Positions 45,020 through 53,390 of a stretch of DNA of 64,000 bases are shown here, piece by piece. The stretch spans positions 346,510 through 410,509 of the forward strand of contig SVBG01000001.1 in assembly GCA_015059015.1 (NCBI GenBank), read 5' to 3'. Numbering within the stretch: position 1 is the first letter of the stretch; each line of letters begins with the position of its first letter. Below the pieces are notes generated by a model. It did not search any database, had not been told where the DNA came from, and was given only the letters and a program-made list of their open reading frames with translations. This DNA is from Erysipelotrichaceae bacterium. GTDB taxonomy: Bacteria; Bacillota_I; Bacilli_A; ML615J-28; CAG-313. Position numbers and translations under genes: made by a program.

Positions 45020-46150
45020 ATGGCAAAGAAACAATTAGTTACTTATAAAAATAGTGTTGCAAACTTTACTGCTGCACTTATGAAAAATTATAATTTACCT
45101 ACAACTTATGAACCAAGTGCACTTATTGAATTTTTACTTAGTAAAAAATATAAACATGTAGTTTTAATGGTGTTAGATGGTATGGGACGTCATATTATTG
45201 ATAAAAACTGTAGTAATGGAAGTATTCTAAAAACACATCAAGTTATGAATTTACATAGTGTGTTCCCGCCTACTACTGTTGCAGCTACAACTACATTTAC
45301 AACTGGACTTGCACCAATTGAATCTGGTTGGCTTGGATGGAATTTATATTTAAATAATACTGATCCTGCAATTACTTTATTTAAAAATGAAGTTTATGCT
45401 ACAAGTGAATTATTTACTAATTTTAAAGTAGAAGATGTTATTCCAAGAGATTATTGGTATAATCATTTAAAACGTGCAAAACATTATACTATTTATCCTA
45501 GTTGGGCTGATGATGGTGTTAATAGTTTAAGTGAAGCATTTGATAAAGTAAAAGAAATTTGTACAAAAGAAGAAAGTAACTTTACATATATGTACTGGGA
45601 TGAACCTGATGCATTAATGCATGAATATGGAACTACTTCGCAAATCGTAAAAGTTAAACTATTAGAAATTGAAGAATTAGTAAATAAACTTTCTGAAGAA
45701 ATTCCTAATGAAACAATTGTGCTTATTACTGCTGATCATGGTTTAATTGATGTTGAACCATTAGAACTTGTAAATTATCCTGATTTTATGGAATGTTTAT
45801 CTAAACCATTTGCTGGTGAAGGTAGATTTGCTCAATTCTATGTAAAAGAGACTAAACAAGAAGAATTTAAAGAATTATTTAATAAATATTTTGCAGAATC
45901 ATTTATGTTAATGAGTAAAAAAGAATTTCTTGATTCTAAAATGGCTGGTATAAATGAACCTAATAAAGTAGTAGAATATGCTCTTGGTGATTTTGTTGCA
46001 ATAGGAACTGGCGCTTATTACTTTACTGAAAAAATCAAAGAAGATGATTTAGTATTTAAAGCACATCATGCTGGTATTACTCCTGATGAAATGGAAACTT
46101 GTGTAATTTTATTAAAACGTAAAGATCCAAAAGAGGAAGTTGAAGAATAA
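45020..46150 (+). CDS. alkaline-phosphatase-superfamily phosphodiesterase/nucleotide pyrophosphatase
   Basis: This 376-residue soluble metalloenzyme has metal and nucleophile motifs VVLMVLDGMGRHI (Asp), PPTTVAATTTFTTG (Thr nucleophile region), YWDEPDALMHEYG, LITADHGLIDV and FKAHHAGITPDEM. This is the type I phosphodiesterase/nucleotide pyrophosphatase pattern with two zinc sites. No signal peptide is seen. It is probably cotranscribed with the kinase-like gene upstream. The substrate is undetermined. Confidence 0.88.
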   Translation: MAKKQLVTYKNSVANFTAALMKNYNLPTTYEPSALIEFLLSKKYKHVVLMVLDGMGRHIIDKNCSNGSILKTHQVMNLHSVFPPTTVAATTTFTTGLAPIESGWLGWNLYLNNTDPAITLFKNEVYATSELFTNFKVEDVIPRDYWYNHLKRAKHYTIYPSWADDGVNSLSEAFDKVKEICTKEESNFTYMYWDEPDALMHEYGTTSQIVKVKLLEIEELVNKLSEEIPNETIVLITADHGLIDVEPLELVNYPDFMECLSKPFAGEGRFAQFYVKETKQEEFKELFNKYFAESFMLMSKKEFLDSKMAGINEPNKVVEYALGDFVAIGTGAYYFTEKIKEDDLVFKAHHAGITPDEMETCVILLKRKDPKEEVEE

Positions 46151-46151
46151 A

Positions 46152-46184
46152 AAAAGAAGTGGTAATTTAGGTTACCACTTTTTA
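46152..46184. terminator. bidirectional terminator between convergent genes
   Basis: AAGTGGTAA, loop TTTAGG, TTACCACTT, with A-run before and T-run after. It serves both the phosphodiesterase gene and ispH. Confidence 0.9.
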
Positions 46185-47102
46185 AATTAGGTTAATAGGC
46201 AAAATATTAGATTTAACAAACAATTCATTTGAATTGATTGCATCTATTATTTCATCAACTAACGCCTCAGGAGTTGAAGTACCTGAAGCTAGAATGATAT
46301 TATTATATGTTCTAGATTTTTCTAAATCAAGTTCAGTTACCTCACTTATAAATACTGCATCAGCACTTTTAATTCTTGTTGCTAGTTCGTAAAGTTTAGT
46401 TGAGTTATTACTCTTTTTATCACCTACGATTATAATTTGTGTTGTTCCTTCTAAATTTAAGTTTGATATGTTATTTAGTTGATTTTGTCTATTTTCTGTT
46501 ACTTTACAAACCATATCTAAAACAGTTGCGTTAGGATAGATTTCTTTAATTTCTTTAAAGATATTTTCAATATCATAACAAGACATTGTTGTTTGATGTG
46601 CAACTTTTAACATATCTTTATTAATTTTTTCATTATAAATATTTTTAGGATCTAGAATAAAAACACGATCTGATATTTCACTCGCTGCAATACTTTCTGG
46701 GTGATTAGGTTTTCCAATAAAATATATATCTGAAGTAATAGATTCTTTTTCAATCAGTTTAAATGTTTGTTCTACATAAGGACAAGTTGTATCAATTACA
46801 AACATATCTTTTTGTTTTGCTTTATCTTTTACTTTTTGACTAACACCATGCGCAGAAAATACTACTGTTGAAGAGTTTGGAATATTATCTAGCATTGAAA
46901 GTCTAATATCACCTGTTACAACGATGACACCTAGTTCTTTTAGTAGGTCATCAATATGTGAATTATGTACTAAGTTTCCAAGTAAATAAATTGGTTTTTT
47001 AATACTAGTGTCATTTACAGCATTGACTACTAATTTAATAGCACGTTTTACACCGTAACAAAAACCTTGTTCTTTTAGTTTAATTATGTTTGGTTTATTC
47101 AT
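46182..47102 (-). CDS. ispH: 4-hydroxy-3-methylbut-2-enyl diphosphate reductase
   Basis: This 306-residue iron-sulfur enzyme performs the last step of the MEP isoprenoid pathway. The three cluster-binding Cys lie in GFCYGVKRA near residue 13, DTTCPYVEQT near 97 and VCKVTENRQNQL near 195. Other family motifs are LGNLVHNSHID, SAHGVS, and ASGTSTPEALVDEII at the end. The ATG at 47102 lies 8 bases after AAGGTGAT, and the in-frame GTG at 47111 overlaps that site. It is monocistronic. Confidence 0.95.
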   Translation of the reverse strand: MNKPNIIKLKEQGFCYGVKRAIKLVVNAVNDTSIKKPIYLLGNLVHNSHIDDLLKELGVIVVTGDIRLSMLDNIPNSSTVVFSAHGVSQKVKDKAKQKDMFVIDTTCPYVEQTFKLIEKESITSDIYFIGKPNHPESIAASEISDRVFILDPKNIYNEKINKDMLKVAHQTTMSCYDIENIFKEIKEIYPNATVLDMVCKVTENRQNQLNNISNLNLEGTTQIIIVGDKKSNNSTKLYELATRIKSADAVFISEVTELDLEKSRTYNNIILASGTSTPEALVDEIIDAINSNELFVKSNILPINLI

Positions 47103-47159
47103 TTTTATCACCTTCTATTATATTATAACAAAATATTTTATAAAAATAAAATATATGAC

Positions 47160-47188
47160 TTGAAAAGATATCTAAATTTTGATATAAT
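47160..47188 (+). promoter_or_regulatory. promoter of efp
   Basis: TTGAAA, 17 bases, TATAAT. Confidence 0.82.
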
Positions 47189-47230
47189 AGGAAAGTATGA
47201 AATAATAATATTAATGGAGGATTTATAAAA

Positions 47231-47788
47231 ATGGCTATTTCTACTGCAGATTTTAAGACAGGTATGACAATTTTATATAATAATGCAATTTATCAAATTA
47301 TTGAATTCCAACATGTAAAACCTGGTAAAGGTGGAGCTTTCGTAAGAACTAAGCTTCGTAATTTAAGAACTGGTTCTGTAAATGATATTACATTTACAGC
47401 TGGTGAAAAAATGGAACAAGCTATCATCGAAAAGAAAAAGATGCAATATCTTTATGGTGGTGAAACATATTGTTTCATGGATATGGAAACATATGATCAA
47501 GTTGAAATTCCTGAAGAACGTCTTGAATGGGAAAAGAAATTCTTACTAGAAGGACAAATTATTGAAATTGTATTCTATGGTTCAGAAATCTTAGGTGTAA
47601 ACTTACCTGAAAAAATGACATTTGTTGTTACTGAAGCTGCTCCTGCAGTTAGTGGTAATACTGCTACTAATGCACAAAAAGAAGTTACTATTGAAACTGG
47701 TTTAGTAGTTAAAGTTCCTCTTTTCATTGAACAAGGTGAAAAGATCGTTGTAACTACATTTGATGGTAAATACAGCTGTAAAGGTTGA
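47231..47788 (+). CDS. efp: translation elongation factor P
   Basis: This 185-residue EF-P relieves ribosome stalling at polyproline. A KOW-like N-terminal domain carries the modifiable Lys in the loop KPGKGGAFVRTKLRNLRTG (near residue 33), followed by two OB domains ending IETGLVVKVPLFIEQGEKI. This is one of the few genes here ending in TGA, immediately followed by TAA. The ribosome site is GGAGG. It has its own promoter and terminator. Confidence 0.97.
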   Translation: MAISTADFKTGMTILYNNAIYQIIEFQHVKPGKGGAFVRTKLRNLRTGSVNDITFTAGEKMEQAIIEKKKMQYLYGGETYCFMDMETYDQVEIPEERLEWEKKFLLEGQIIEIVFYGSEILGVNLPEKMTFVVTEAAPAVSGNTATNAQKEVTIETGLVVKVPLFIEQGEKIVVTTFDGKYSCKG

Positions 47789-47803
47789 TAATTTGAAAGT
47801 TAG

Positions 47804-47832
47804 AAGAGTAAACTTGAGTTTACTCTTTTTTC
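47804..47832 (+). terminator. intrinsic terminator after efp
   Basis: AAGAGTAAAC, loop TTGA, GTTTACTCTT, then T-run. Confidence 0.93.
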
Positions 47833-47957
47833 TTATTTTAAGGCAAGATTTCGACATATTTTTAAAAGGTAGTAATGTGTTTATAAAAATATTAATAAGT
47901 AATTATACATAATTAAAAATTTGTGATATAATAAGAGTATAGAAAGGAAGAGGTGTT

Positions 47958-50159
47958 ATGAAAAAGATTTTTATAGCAATTTTAGTATTTAGTTTTACAC
48001 TTATATTTACAAGTAATGTGAATTTAAAAGCAGATATTGAATTTGATGATACATTATATTCAGCAGGAGATGCTCAATATCAAGTTACAAATCGTTTATC
48101 TGATGAAATAATTGATTATGGTATTAGATATATTAATGATATTGCGGTAAGTAAAAGTACTACACAAATTGGTGGTACTAATACTCTTGATCCGCAAGTA
48201 ATTAATTATTTAGAGGTCCCAACTTCATCAGTTATGAAAGTTGTTAACTGGACATATAGTTCAGCAAGTGGATGGACTACTCAAACACTTACAACACTAG
48301 CAAGAGACTTTGAATTTAAGAATCCTGGTTGGGTTGTTATTGCAGGTATTAATGGTGACTTCTTTGATATTAATTCAAATGGTGCACTACCTAAACAAAC
48401 AACAGGTGCAGCTGTAAATAATGGAGAAGTAGTTCGTGCTGTATCAAGTGGAAGACAAGTAGGTTTTACTAATGACGGAACTACAAATTCACTTATTGGT
48501 GGTAAAGAATTAAAATTTACTGATTATCATACATTAACAATTTATAATGAAGCAGAAGAAGTAGTAGCAACTTATAAAATTGATAAGTTTAATGAAACTC
48601 CAACTGGTGATGAAATTGCATTATATTTTTCATATTATGTTTTAAATAATGATATTAGAGAAACTGTTACTGCAACTACTCCAACTGAAAATTCATATTT
48701 AATTGAAGGACAACAAAGAGGTTACGCAACAAATAGTAAGCAAATGTATGGTAGAGGACAAGTTTCTGCTATTGATAAAGCAACTGATTTATACATTGGT
48801 CAATTTGCGTTGGTTACAGAAAATGAAGAAGTTCAAGGATTACTTGAACAAATGCCTTTAGTACGTGTTCAACAAGATATTATTGGCGATTATGCTGATT
48901 GTGATAATATTTCTGGTTGTGGTGCACAACTTGTATTAAATGGAGAACATCAAGCTGCATCTGATGGAATGAGTCATTATCGTCATCCAAGAACTGTAAT
49001 TGGAAAAAAATCAGATGGTTCAATCGTAATGGTTACTGTAGATGGACGTCAAACTGCTAAGGGAATGTATGGTATGACTTATGATGAACTATCTACTATG
49101 ATGATGTATTATGGTGTAGAAGAAGCTTATAACTTAGATGGTGGTGGTTCTACAACAATGATTATTAGAAATGATCAAGGTGGATTTGATGTTATGAATT
49201 CTCCTTCAGATGGTGGAGAACGTCATGATGCAAATGGTATATTAGTAGTTGTTCCAGAAATGAAACTATATATCGATGAAGTTACTGATACTACACTTGA
49301 AATATCATATCTTGCAAAATGTAAAGATGTTGTAATTTCTAATGTTGTTGCAACAGTTGAAGCAGAAGGTCATACTGATACAAAAGAAATTACTTCAGAT
49401 GTATTTGTATGGGAAGACTTAGTTCCTAATAAAGAATATTCATTGACATTTAGTTATGATTTGGAATATCAAGGAAATAAAATTAGAAATACGTCTAAAC
49501 CTATGACCTTTACAACCGGTAAAGCAAGGCCGTATTTAATAGATTATTCTTATGTAGAAACAGATACACATTATATTATTAAATATAAAGTTGTAGACGA
49601 ATTTAATACTCTATTTAACGCAAGGCTTAAATATGACAGAAAAGGTAAAACACTAGATTTAAATAATACAGTATATTATTTAGATAAATCACTTGTAACA
49701 ACTCCTGAATTTACAATCGTATTAACATTTAATGTAGGTGCTATTCCTAGTTCAACTGGAGATTCTACATACGTTATAGAAAAAGAAGTAGAACCACCAC
49801 ATGAACATAACTTTGTAGAAGGTACTTGTGAATGTGGAGAAATAGATCCAAATTACGTACCACCACATGTACATAACTTTGTAGAAGGCACTTGTGAATG
49901 TGGAGAAACAGATCCAAATTACGTACCACCACATGTACATAACTTTGTAGAAGGCACTTGTGAATGCGGAGAAAAAGATCCAAATTATGTAGAGCCACAT
50001 GTTCACGAGTTTGTAGAAGGTAAATGTGAGTGCGGTGAAAGTGATCCAAATTATACACCTGAACTTGCTAAGAAAAAATGTGGTAATAAGAATGCTACAT
50101 TAATTATATCGTTATTAAGTGCTATTTCAGTAGTTATAATATTTAAAAAGAAATATTAA
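47958..50159 (+). CDS. secreted phosphodiester glycosidase (NAGPA domain), second copy
   Basis: This 733-residue paralogue of the 4445-6931 protein has a signal peptide covering about residues 1-26, ending NLKA. The NAGPA domain (about 90-430) carries VIAGINGDFFDINSNG near 130, HYRHPRTVIGKKSDGSIVM, and AYNLDGGGSTTMI near 391. Fibronectin-like beta domains follow, then four H-x-H...C-x-C-G repeats (about 613-700). The end is KKKCGNKN, a hydrophobic span and KKKY. It is monocistronic, preceded by AAAGGAAGAGG and followed by a terminator. Two such enzymes in one window suggest that phosphodiester-linked GlcNAc is a significant target; this is inference. Confidence 0.85.
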   Translation: MKKIFIAILVFSFTLIFTSNVNLKADIEFDDTLYSAGDAQYQVTNRLSDEIIDYGIRYINDIAVSKSTTQIGGTNTLDPQVINYLEVPTSSVMKVVNWTYSSASGWTTQTLTTLARDFEFKNPGWVVIAGINGDFFDINSNGALPKQTTGAAVNNGEVVRAVSSGRQVGFTNDGTTNSLIGGKELKFTDYHTLTIYNEAEEVVATYKIDKFNETPTGDEIALYFSYYVLNNDIRETVTATTPTENSYLIEGQQRGYATNSKQMYGRGQVSAIDKATDLYIGQFALVTENEEVQGLLEQMPLVRVQQDIIGDYADCDNISGCGAQLVLNGEHQAASDGMSHYRHPRTVIGKKSDGSIVMVTVDGRQTAKGMYGMTYDELSTMMMYYGVEEAYNLDGGGSTTMIIRNDQGGFDVMNSPSDGGERHDANGILVVVPEMKLYIDEVTDTTLEISYLAKCKDVVISNVVATVEAEGHTDTKEITSDVFVWEDLVPNKEYSLTFSYDLEYQGNKIRNTSKPMTFTTGKARPYLIDYSYVETDTHYIIKYKVVDEFNTLFNARLKYDRKGKTLDLNNTVYYLDKSLVTTPEFTIVLTFNVGAIPSSTGDSTYVIEKEVEPPHEHNFVEGTCECGEIDPNYVPPHVHNFVEGTCECGETDPNYVPPHVHNFVEGTCECGEKDPNYVEPHVHEFVEGKCECGESDPNYTPELAKKKCGNKNATLIISLLSAISVVIIFKKKY
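49795..50058 (+). repeat. four in-frame 66-base H-x-H...C-x-C-G repeats
   Basis: The units are almost identical in protein and DNA to those at 6547-6810 (shared word CATAACTTTGTAGAAGG), although the enzymes around them differ much more. The last unit has EGKCECGESDPNY, resembling the 13.6-kb lipoprotein version. Confidence 0.9.
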
Positions 50160-50170
50160 TAATAAAAATA

Positions 50171-50201
50171 AAGAACTTTCGTAAAAAGAAAGTTCTTTTT
50201 T
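50171..50201 (+). terminator. intrinsic terminator before the tRNA array
   Basis: AAGAACTTTC, loop GTAAAAA, GAAAGTTCTT, then T-run. Confidence 0.92.
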
Positions 50202-50202
50202 C

Positions 50203-50231
50203 TTGACTCATATAATAAAATATGCTATACT
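50203..50231 (+). promoter_or_regulatory. promoter of the tRNA array
   Basis: TTGACT, 17 bases, TATACT, about 31 bases before tRNA-Leu. Confidence 0.88.
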
Positions 50232-50262
50232 ATTATAGCATTCAAGAGAGTGTAGGAAATTT

Positions 50263-50345
50263 GCGGGTGTGGCGAAATTGGCAGACGCGCTAGACTTAGG
50301 ATCTAGTTCTTACGAGTGCAGGTTCAAGTCCTGTCACCCGCACCA
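50263..50345 (+). tRNA. tRNA-Leu (UAG)
   Basis: Acceptor GCGGGTG pairs with CACCCGC. The anticodon loop is CTTAGGA (TAG) and the type II variable arm TTCTTACGAG is present. The 3' CCA is encoded. Confidence 0.97.
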
Positions 50346-50355
50346 AATTTTTCTT

Positions 50356-50432
50356 GGTCCTATGGTGTAGTTGGTTAACATGTCAGTCTGTCACACTGGA
50401 GATCGCGGGTTCGAGTCCCGTTGGGACCGCCA
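50356..50432 (+). tRNA. tRNA-Asp (GUC)
   Basis: Acceptor GGTCCTA pairs with TGGGACC (one wobble). The anticodon loop is CTGTCAC, the T-arm is GGGTTCGAGTCCC, and CCA is encoded. Confidence 0.97.
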
Positions 50433-50440
50433 TTTTAAAT

Positions 50441-50517
50441 GCGCCCGTAGTTCAATTGGATAGAATACTTGACTACGGATCAAGGGGTTGGGGGTTCGAA
50501 TCCTCTCGGGCGTGCCA
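50441..50517 (+). tRNA. tRNA-Arg (ACG)
   Basis: Acceptor GCGCCCG pairs with CGGGCGT. The anticodon loop is CTACGGA and CCA is encoded. The A34 would be edited to inosine, as in other bacteria. Confidence 0.97.
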
Positions 50518-50537
50518 TTAAAAATTAATAATTATTT

Positions 50538-50614
50538 CGGGACTTAGCTCAGCTTGGTAGAGCATCTGGTTTGGGACCAGAGGGTCACAGGTTCGAATCC
50601 TGCAGTCCCGACCA
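50538..50614 (+). tRNA. tRNA-Pro (UGG)
   Basis: Acceptor CGGGACT pairs with AGTCCCG. The anticodon loop is TTTGGGA and CCA is encoded. The C at position 1 is typical of bacterial tRNA-Pro. Confidence 0.97.
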
Positions 50615-50620
50615 TTATAA

Positions 50621-50694
50621 GCAGGTGTAGTTCAATGGCAGAACCCCAGCCTTCCAAGCTGGTTATGCGGGTTCGATTCCCGTCACCTGCTCCA
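50621..50694 (+). tRNA. tRNA-Gly (UCC)
   Basis: Acceptor GCAGGTG pairs with CACCTGC. The anticodon loop is CTTCCAA and CCA is encoded. It is the last tRNA of the array, and its 3' 17 bases recur at 54531-54547. Confidence 0.97.
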
Positions 50695-50855
50695 TTTTTT
50701 GAAATCTGTAAGTCTTCTAGTAAGGCTTATTTTTTTCCATTTTATAGGGTATTTTAGCCAAATATGGTTAGAATACCTTATTTTTTTATGCTTTTATGAA
50801 ACATTTAGATTTAAAGAGTAGGTGAGACTGACCACGGACTCGAACCAATAAGAGA
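50695..50855 (+). repeat. tRNA-tail repeat, copy A
   Basis: Directly after tRNA-Gly come two terminator hairpins (AAGTCTT/AAGGCTT; AGGGTATTTTAGCC/GGTTAGAATACCTT), the word GAAACATTTAGATTTAAA, and a minus-strand T-arm-like GGACTCGAACC (50836-50846). The unit recurs at 51835, 54531 and 62364. Confidence 0.88.
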
Positions 50856-50863
50856 GTGATAAT

Positions 50864-50893
50864 TTGACATGCTATATTTACTAATGGTATAAT
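50864..50893 (+). promoter_or_regulatory. promoter upstream of the 51.1-kb lipoprotein gene
   Basis: TTGACA, 18 bases, TATAAT. It gives an untranslated leader of about 190 bases, in which a hairpin-like TTCTCTTATAAAGAGA lies; a second TATAAT occurs near 51013. Confidence 0.7.
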
Positions 50894-51085
50894 ATATATG
50901 AAGAAATAAAACTTTTTGTCACATTTTACCGTTCTAAATTGTTTTATTTATGAAAGGATAAAAGTTCTCTTATAAAGAGAGATGATTCTAGTGCTTATTT
51001 TAAAACTGTGTATTATAATATAAATAAGTAAAATAGTTCCAACAAAAATAGACTTTTAGTTGATATATTAATAGGAGGTTATATA

Positions 51086-51760
51086 ATGAAAAAATTAAAA
51101 TTATTTATTATTATTGTTCTATATATATTGTTAACAAGTTGTGTTCCAACAGTTAATGAAAACATTAGTATTGAAGATTTTATCGTTACTGGAAGTAATA
51201 ATTTAGAATATCCTCATACTAATATTTATTACAATGATGTTAAATATGTTGAACCTAGTTTTTCAACACATTATTATCGCTACTTAACTGAAAATGATAT
51301 TGTTTTATATGAAAAAAATAATTTTCCAATGGCAGGTACTACACATGTTTATACTAAAGAAAAGAATAATCCTGATTATTTATTTATGACTTTTGGGTCA
51401 AGCATAGAAAATAAGGCACGTGGAATATATTTTAGAGATGATATAGATTTAAAAGAGGAATGGTTTATATATAAAAATATAGAGATTAAATTATATAACG
51501 AGTTTATTCCTGTTGAAGAAGAACTTAATGACTTTTTAAACTCTTTATCTTTTGAAAATGATGAAATAGAACTTGTAGGTTTATATAATCAAGATGATAC
51601 AGTTTTTTTTGAAATGAAAAAGTATCCTGAAATTAGTTGTTTGATGGATGGTTTTGTATTATATGATGGAGTGTATTATGAACAATATAACGGCTATCAT
51701 TATAAAATATCAGAAGACTTTGTTGAGCTATGTTATGCAAGCGGATTACTGTTTAAATAA
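51086..51760 (+). CDS. predicted lipoprotein of unknown function
   Basis: This 224-residue protein has a lipoprotein signal (MKKLKLFIIIVLYILLTSC, Cys at 19). The rest is hydrophilic, Tyr- and acidic-residue-rich, with no domain I recognise. Segments include THVYTKEKNNPDYLFMTFG and DGVYYEQYNGYHYKISEDF. The ribosome site is AGGAGG. It is the only gene between tail-repeat copies A and B, so it looks like island cargo. The surface location is inferred from the lipobox. Confidence 0.75.
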   Translation: MKKLKLFIIIVLYILLTSCVPTVNENISIEDFIVTGSNNLEYPHTNIYYNDVKYVEPSFSTHYYRYLTENDIVLYEKNNFPMAGTTHVYTKEKNNPDYLFMTFGSSIENKARGIYFRDDIDLKEEWFIYKNIEIKLYNEFIPVEEELNDFLNSLSFENDEIELVGLYNQDDTVFFEMKKYPEISCLMDGFVLYDGVYYEQYNGYHYKISEDFVELCYASGLLFK

Positions 51761-51834
51761 ATTTTTTAAATATATATTTGTATTAATTTAAAATTTATTT
51801 TATCATTAACAATGAAACATTTCGTAGTAATTAC

Positions 51835-52055
51835 ACATTTTTTGAAATCTATAGGTCTTCTGAAAAAGAGGATCTATTTTTTAATTTTATAGGGTATTTT
51901 AGCCACCTTTGGTTGAAATATCCTATTTTTATATGCATTTATGAAACATTTAGATTTAAATACCTAAGGAGACTGACCACGGACTCGAACCATTAACTTA
52001 CGGGACTCGAATGTTAGGTTCTGATGGGACTCGAACCTATAAGAGATAATGGTGG
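51835..52055 (+). repeat. tRNA-tail repeat, copy B
   Basis: It opens ACACATTTTTTGAAATCTATAG and has both terminator stems (ATAGGTCTTCT/AGAGGATCTAT; AGGGTATTTTAGCC/GGTTGAAATATCCT). It carries three minus-strand T-arm-like words (GGACTCGAACC, GGGACTCGAAT, GGGACTCGAACC). No gene is seen in 51761-52115. Confidence 0.88.
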
Positions 52056-52115
52056 AAATATAGATGAGATTGTGGTATAATAGTAGTAAGATAAATTAGA
52101 ATTTGTAGGTGAAAT

Positions 52116-52496
52116 ATGAAAAAAGTAGAATTTAAAGATAAATGGCTTAATACATTTGGAAAAGAATTATTACAAGAATATAAAGATTATAATTATTTAT
52201 GGGAAGTTTTCTTTTTAAAACCTAAAAATATATTTTTATGTGGTATTGAAGCTACAAAAGAATTTAATAAAGTTGATAGGAAAAATGCTATAAGCATTGA
52301 AATGTGGTTTGAAGAAGAAACTAATGAATATGATGAAAAACATTATGATGATGTAATATTTAGTCAAGGTGAAGACGAAGGTTCAATACCAGAATTATTC
52401 ATAGTTAGCAAAGATTGGAGTTGGACATATGTTTGCTCTCATGAAGATAATAATGATGAAAATGGCCCATTCTTTATGTACAATGTAAATAGATAA
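52116..52496 (+). CDS. DUF4275-like protein
   Basis: This 126-residue acidic soluble protein matches, by memory, the DUF4275 family pattern: WEVFFLKPKNIFLCGIEA, KEFNKVDRKNAISIEMWF, and the closing ELFIVSKDWSWTYVCSHED followed by NGPFFMYN. The family has no known function. It is preceded by GTAGGTGAA and lies after tail-repeat copy B. Together with the next gene it may form an immunity-type pair, which is speculative. Confidence 0.6.
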   Translation: MKKVEFKDKWLNTFGKELLQEYKDYNYLWEVFFLKPKNIFLCGIEATKEFNKVDRKNAISIEMWFEEETNEYDEKHYDDVIFSQGEDEGSIPELFIVSKDWSWTYVCSHEDNNDENGPFFMYNVNR

Positions 52497-52531
52497 ATTA
52501 GAATTAATCGATTAGATGGGTGATGATAACT

Positions 52532-53032
52532 ATGTGTATTGAAATTGAAGAGATATTTAATATATCAAAAGAGTTTATAATGGATAAAGAGTGGCTATAT
52601 AGATACATACTTAAAAATTCTTATAAAATTTTTGAAATTAATAACTCAAAAAAATATTGGGAAAATATTTATTATGTTTCTAAATTATACAATACTTTAA
52701 ATCCAGATACTCTTGAATATGCACTGTATAAAATGATTGATTTAAATGATGAGAAGTTAATTAGCATTTCAATTATGCATTTACTTATTAATAAGATAAA
52801 TAAAAATAAAACATATGCATTATGCAGAAGTTTAAAGAAAGTATATACAAAGAACAATTGGGATTATTCTGTAATTCAATTTCATCTAAAGGTTAATAAT
52901 GCATTTATTAATGATGAAAGCTATAATGTTGGTTTTCAAAAAGAAGATTTAACAAGCATAACTAATATTTTAAAAAGAGCAAAAGTAATTAACCATAACG
53001 AAGTATATTCAAAGTATCCACCAGAATTTTAA
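52532..53032 (+). CDS. hypothetical alpha-helical protein
   Basis: This is a 166-residue protein, mostly helical and Asn/Lys/Tyr-rich, with no signal or membrane segment. I recognise no family. The layout of short helical repeats (KYWENIYYVSKLYNTLN, ALYKMIDLNDEKLISISIMH) recalls small immunity proteins, but this is weak. ATG 52532 is chosen from GGGTGATG 7 bases upstream; GTG 52520 and ATG 52523 overlap that site. Confidence 0.6.
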   Translation: MCIEIEEIFNISKEFIMDKEWLYRYILKNSYKIFEINNSKKYWENIYYVSKLYNTLNPDTLEYALYKMIDLNDEKLISISIMHLLINKINKNKTYALCRSLKKVYTKNNWDYSVIQFHLKVNNAFINDESYNVGFQKEDLTSITNILKRAKVINHNEVYSKYPPEF

Positions 53033-53044
53033 AAAGTTTTATGT

Positions 53045-53268
53045 CAATTGATTTTTTATTATGATGTTTCTGAATTAGGGTTAGTTATTTTTTATCAAAT
53101 AGAACTAAAAACATAATTAATGATTTTATTAAATATAATAATAAGTTTAAATGTATCAATGATTTAGAAGTTTTTAGAAATGATATTCTTATAACCGAAT
53201 TATTTAAAGATGAAGTTTCTAATAAACTGTTAAATAATGTCGTTCAATTTTTCAAAAATATACAATAA
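53045..53268 (+). pseudogene. 3' remnant of an unidentified gene
   Basis: There is no start codon. A frame readable as YYDVSELGLVIFYQ passes by frameshift into SNRTKNIINDFIKYNNKF and ends NNVVQFFKNIQ at 53268. It is Asn/Lys-rich like the preceding hypothetical gene and is probably a degraded relative or a frameshifted cargo gene. Confidence 0.35.
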
Positions 53269-53315
53269 TTCAAAAAACATATTAAAATATAAAAATAGAG
53301 AATAAATAAAGAAAA

Positions 53316-53371
53316 ATAAGGAACAAATAAGGAACGAAATTATTGACTTTTGTTCCTTATTTTGTTATAAT
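53316..53371 (+). promoter_or_regulatory. fic promoter with triple GGAAC operator
   Basis: TTGACT (53343-53348), 17 bases, TATAAT (53366-53371). ATAAGGAAC occurs at 53316-53324 and 53327-53335 (11-base spacing, same helix face). Its inverse GTTCCTTAT at 53352-53360 lies inside the promoter spacer. This is a clear repressor site, probably for autoregulation by the Fic protein's winged helix. Confidence 0.75.
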
Positions 53372-53390
53372 ATATGTGGAGATGATTAAT

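Noticed and set aside
47786..47791. Possible reassignment of TGA to Trp
   Set aside because: Trp is encoded by TGG in all full-length genes, and TGA appears only at gene ends and in the dead tnpB, so the standard code fits.
50554..50757. Plus-strand ORF over the tRNA-Pro and tRNA-Gly genes
   Set aside because: It is a translation of tRNA sequence and terminator; no protein is expected.
51835..52055. Tail-repeat T-arm words considered as a CRISPR array or complete tRNA genes
   Set aside because: Only the T-arm-like core repeats; spacing is irregular, there are no acceptor or anticodon stems, and no cas genes are present.
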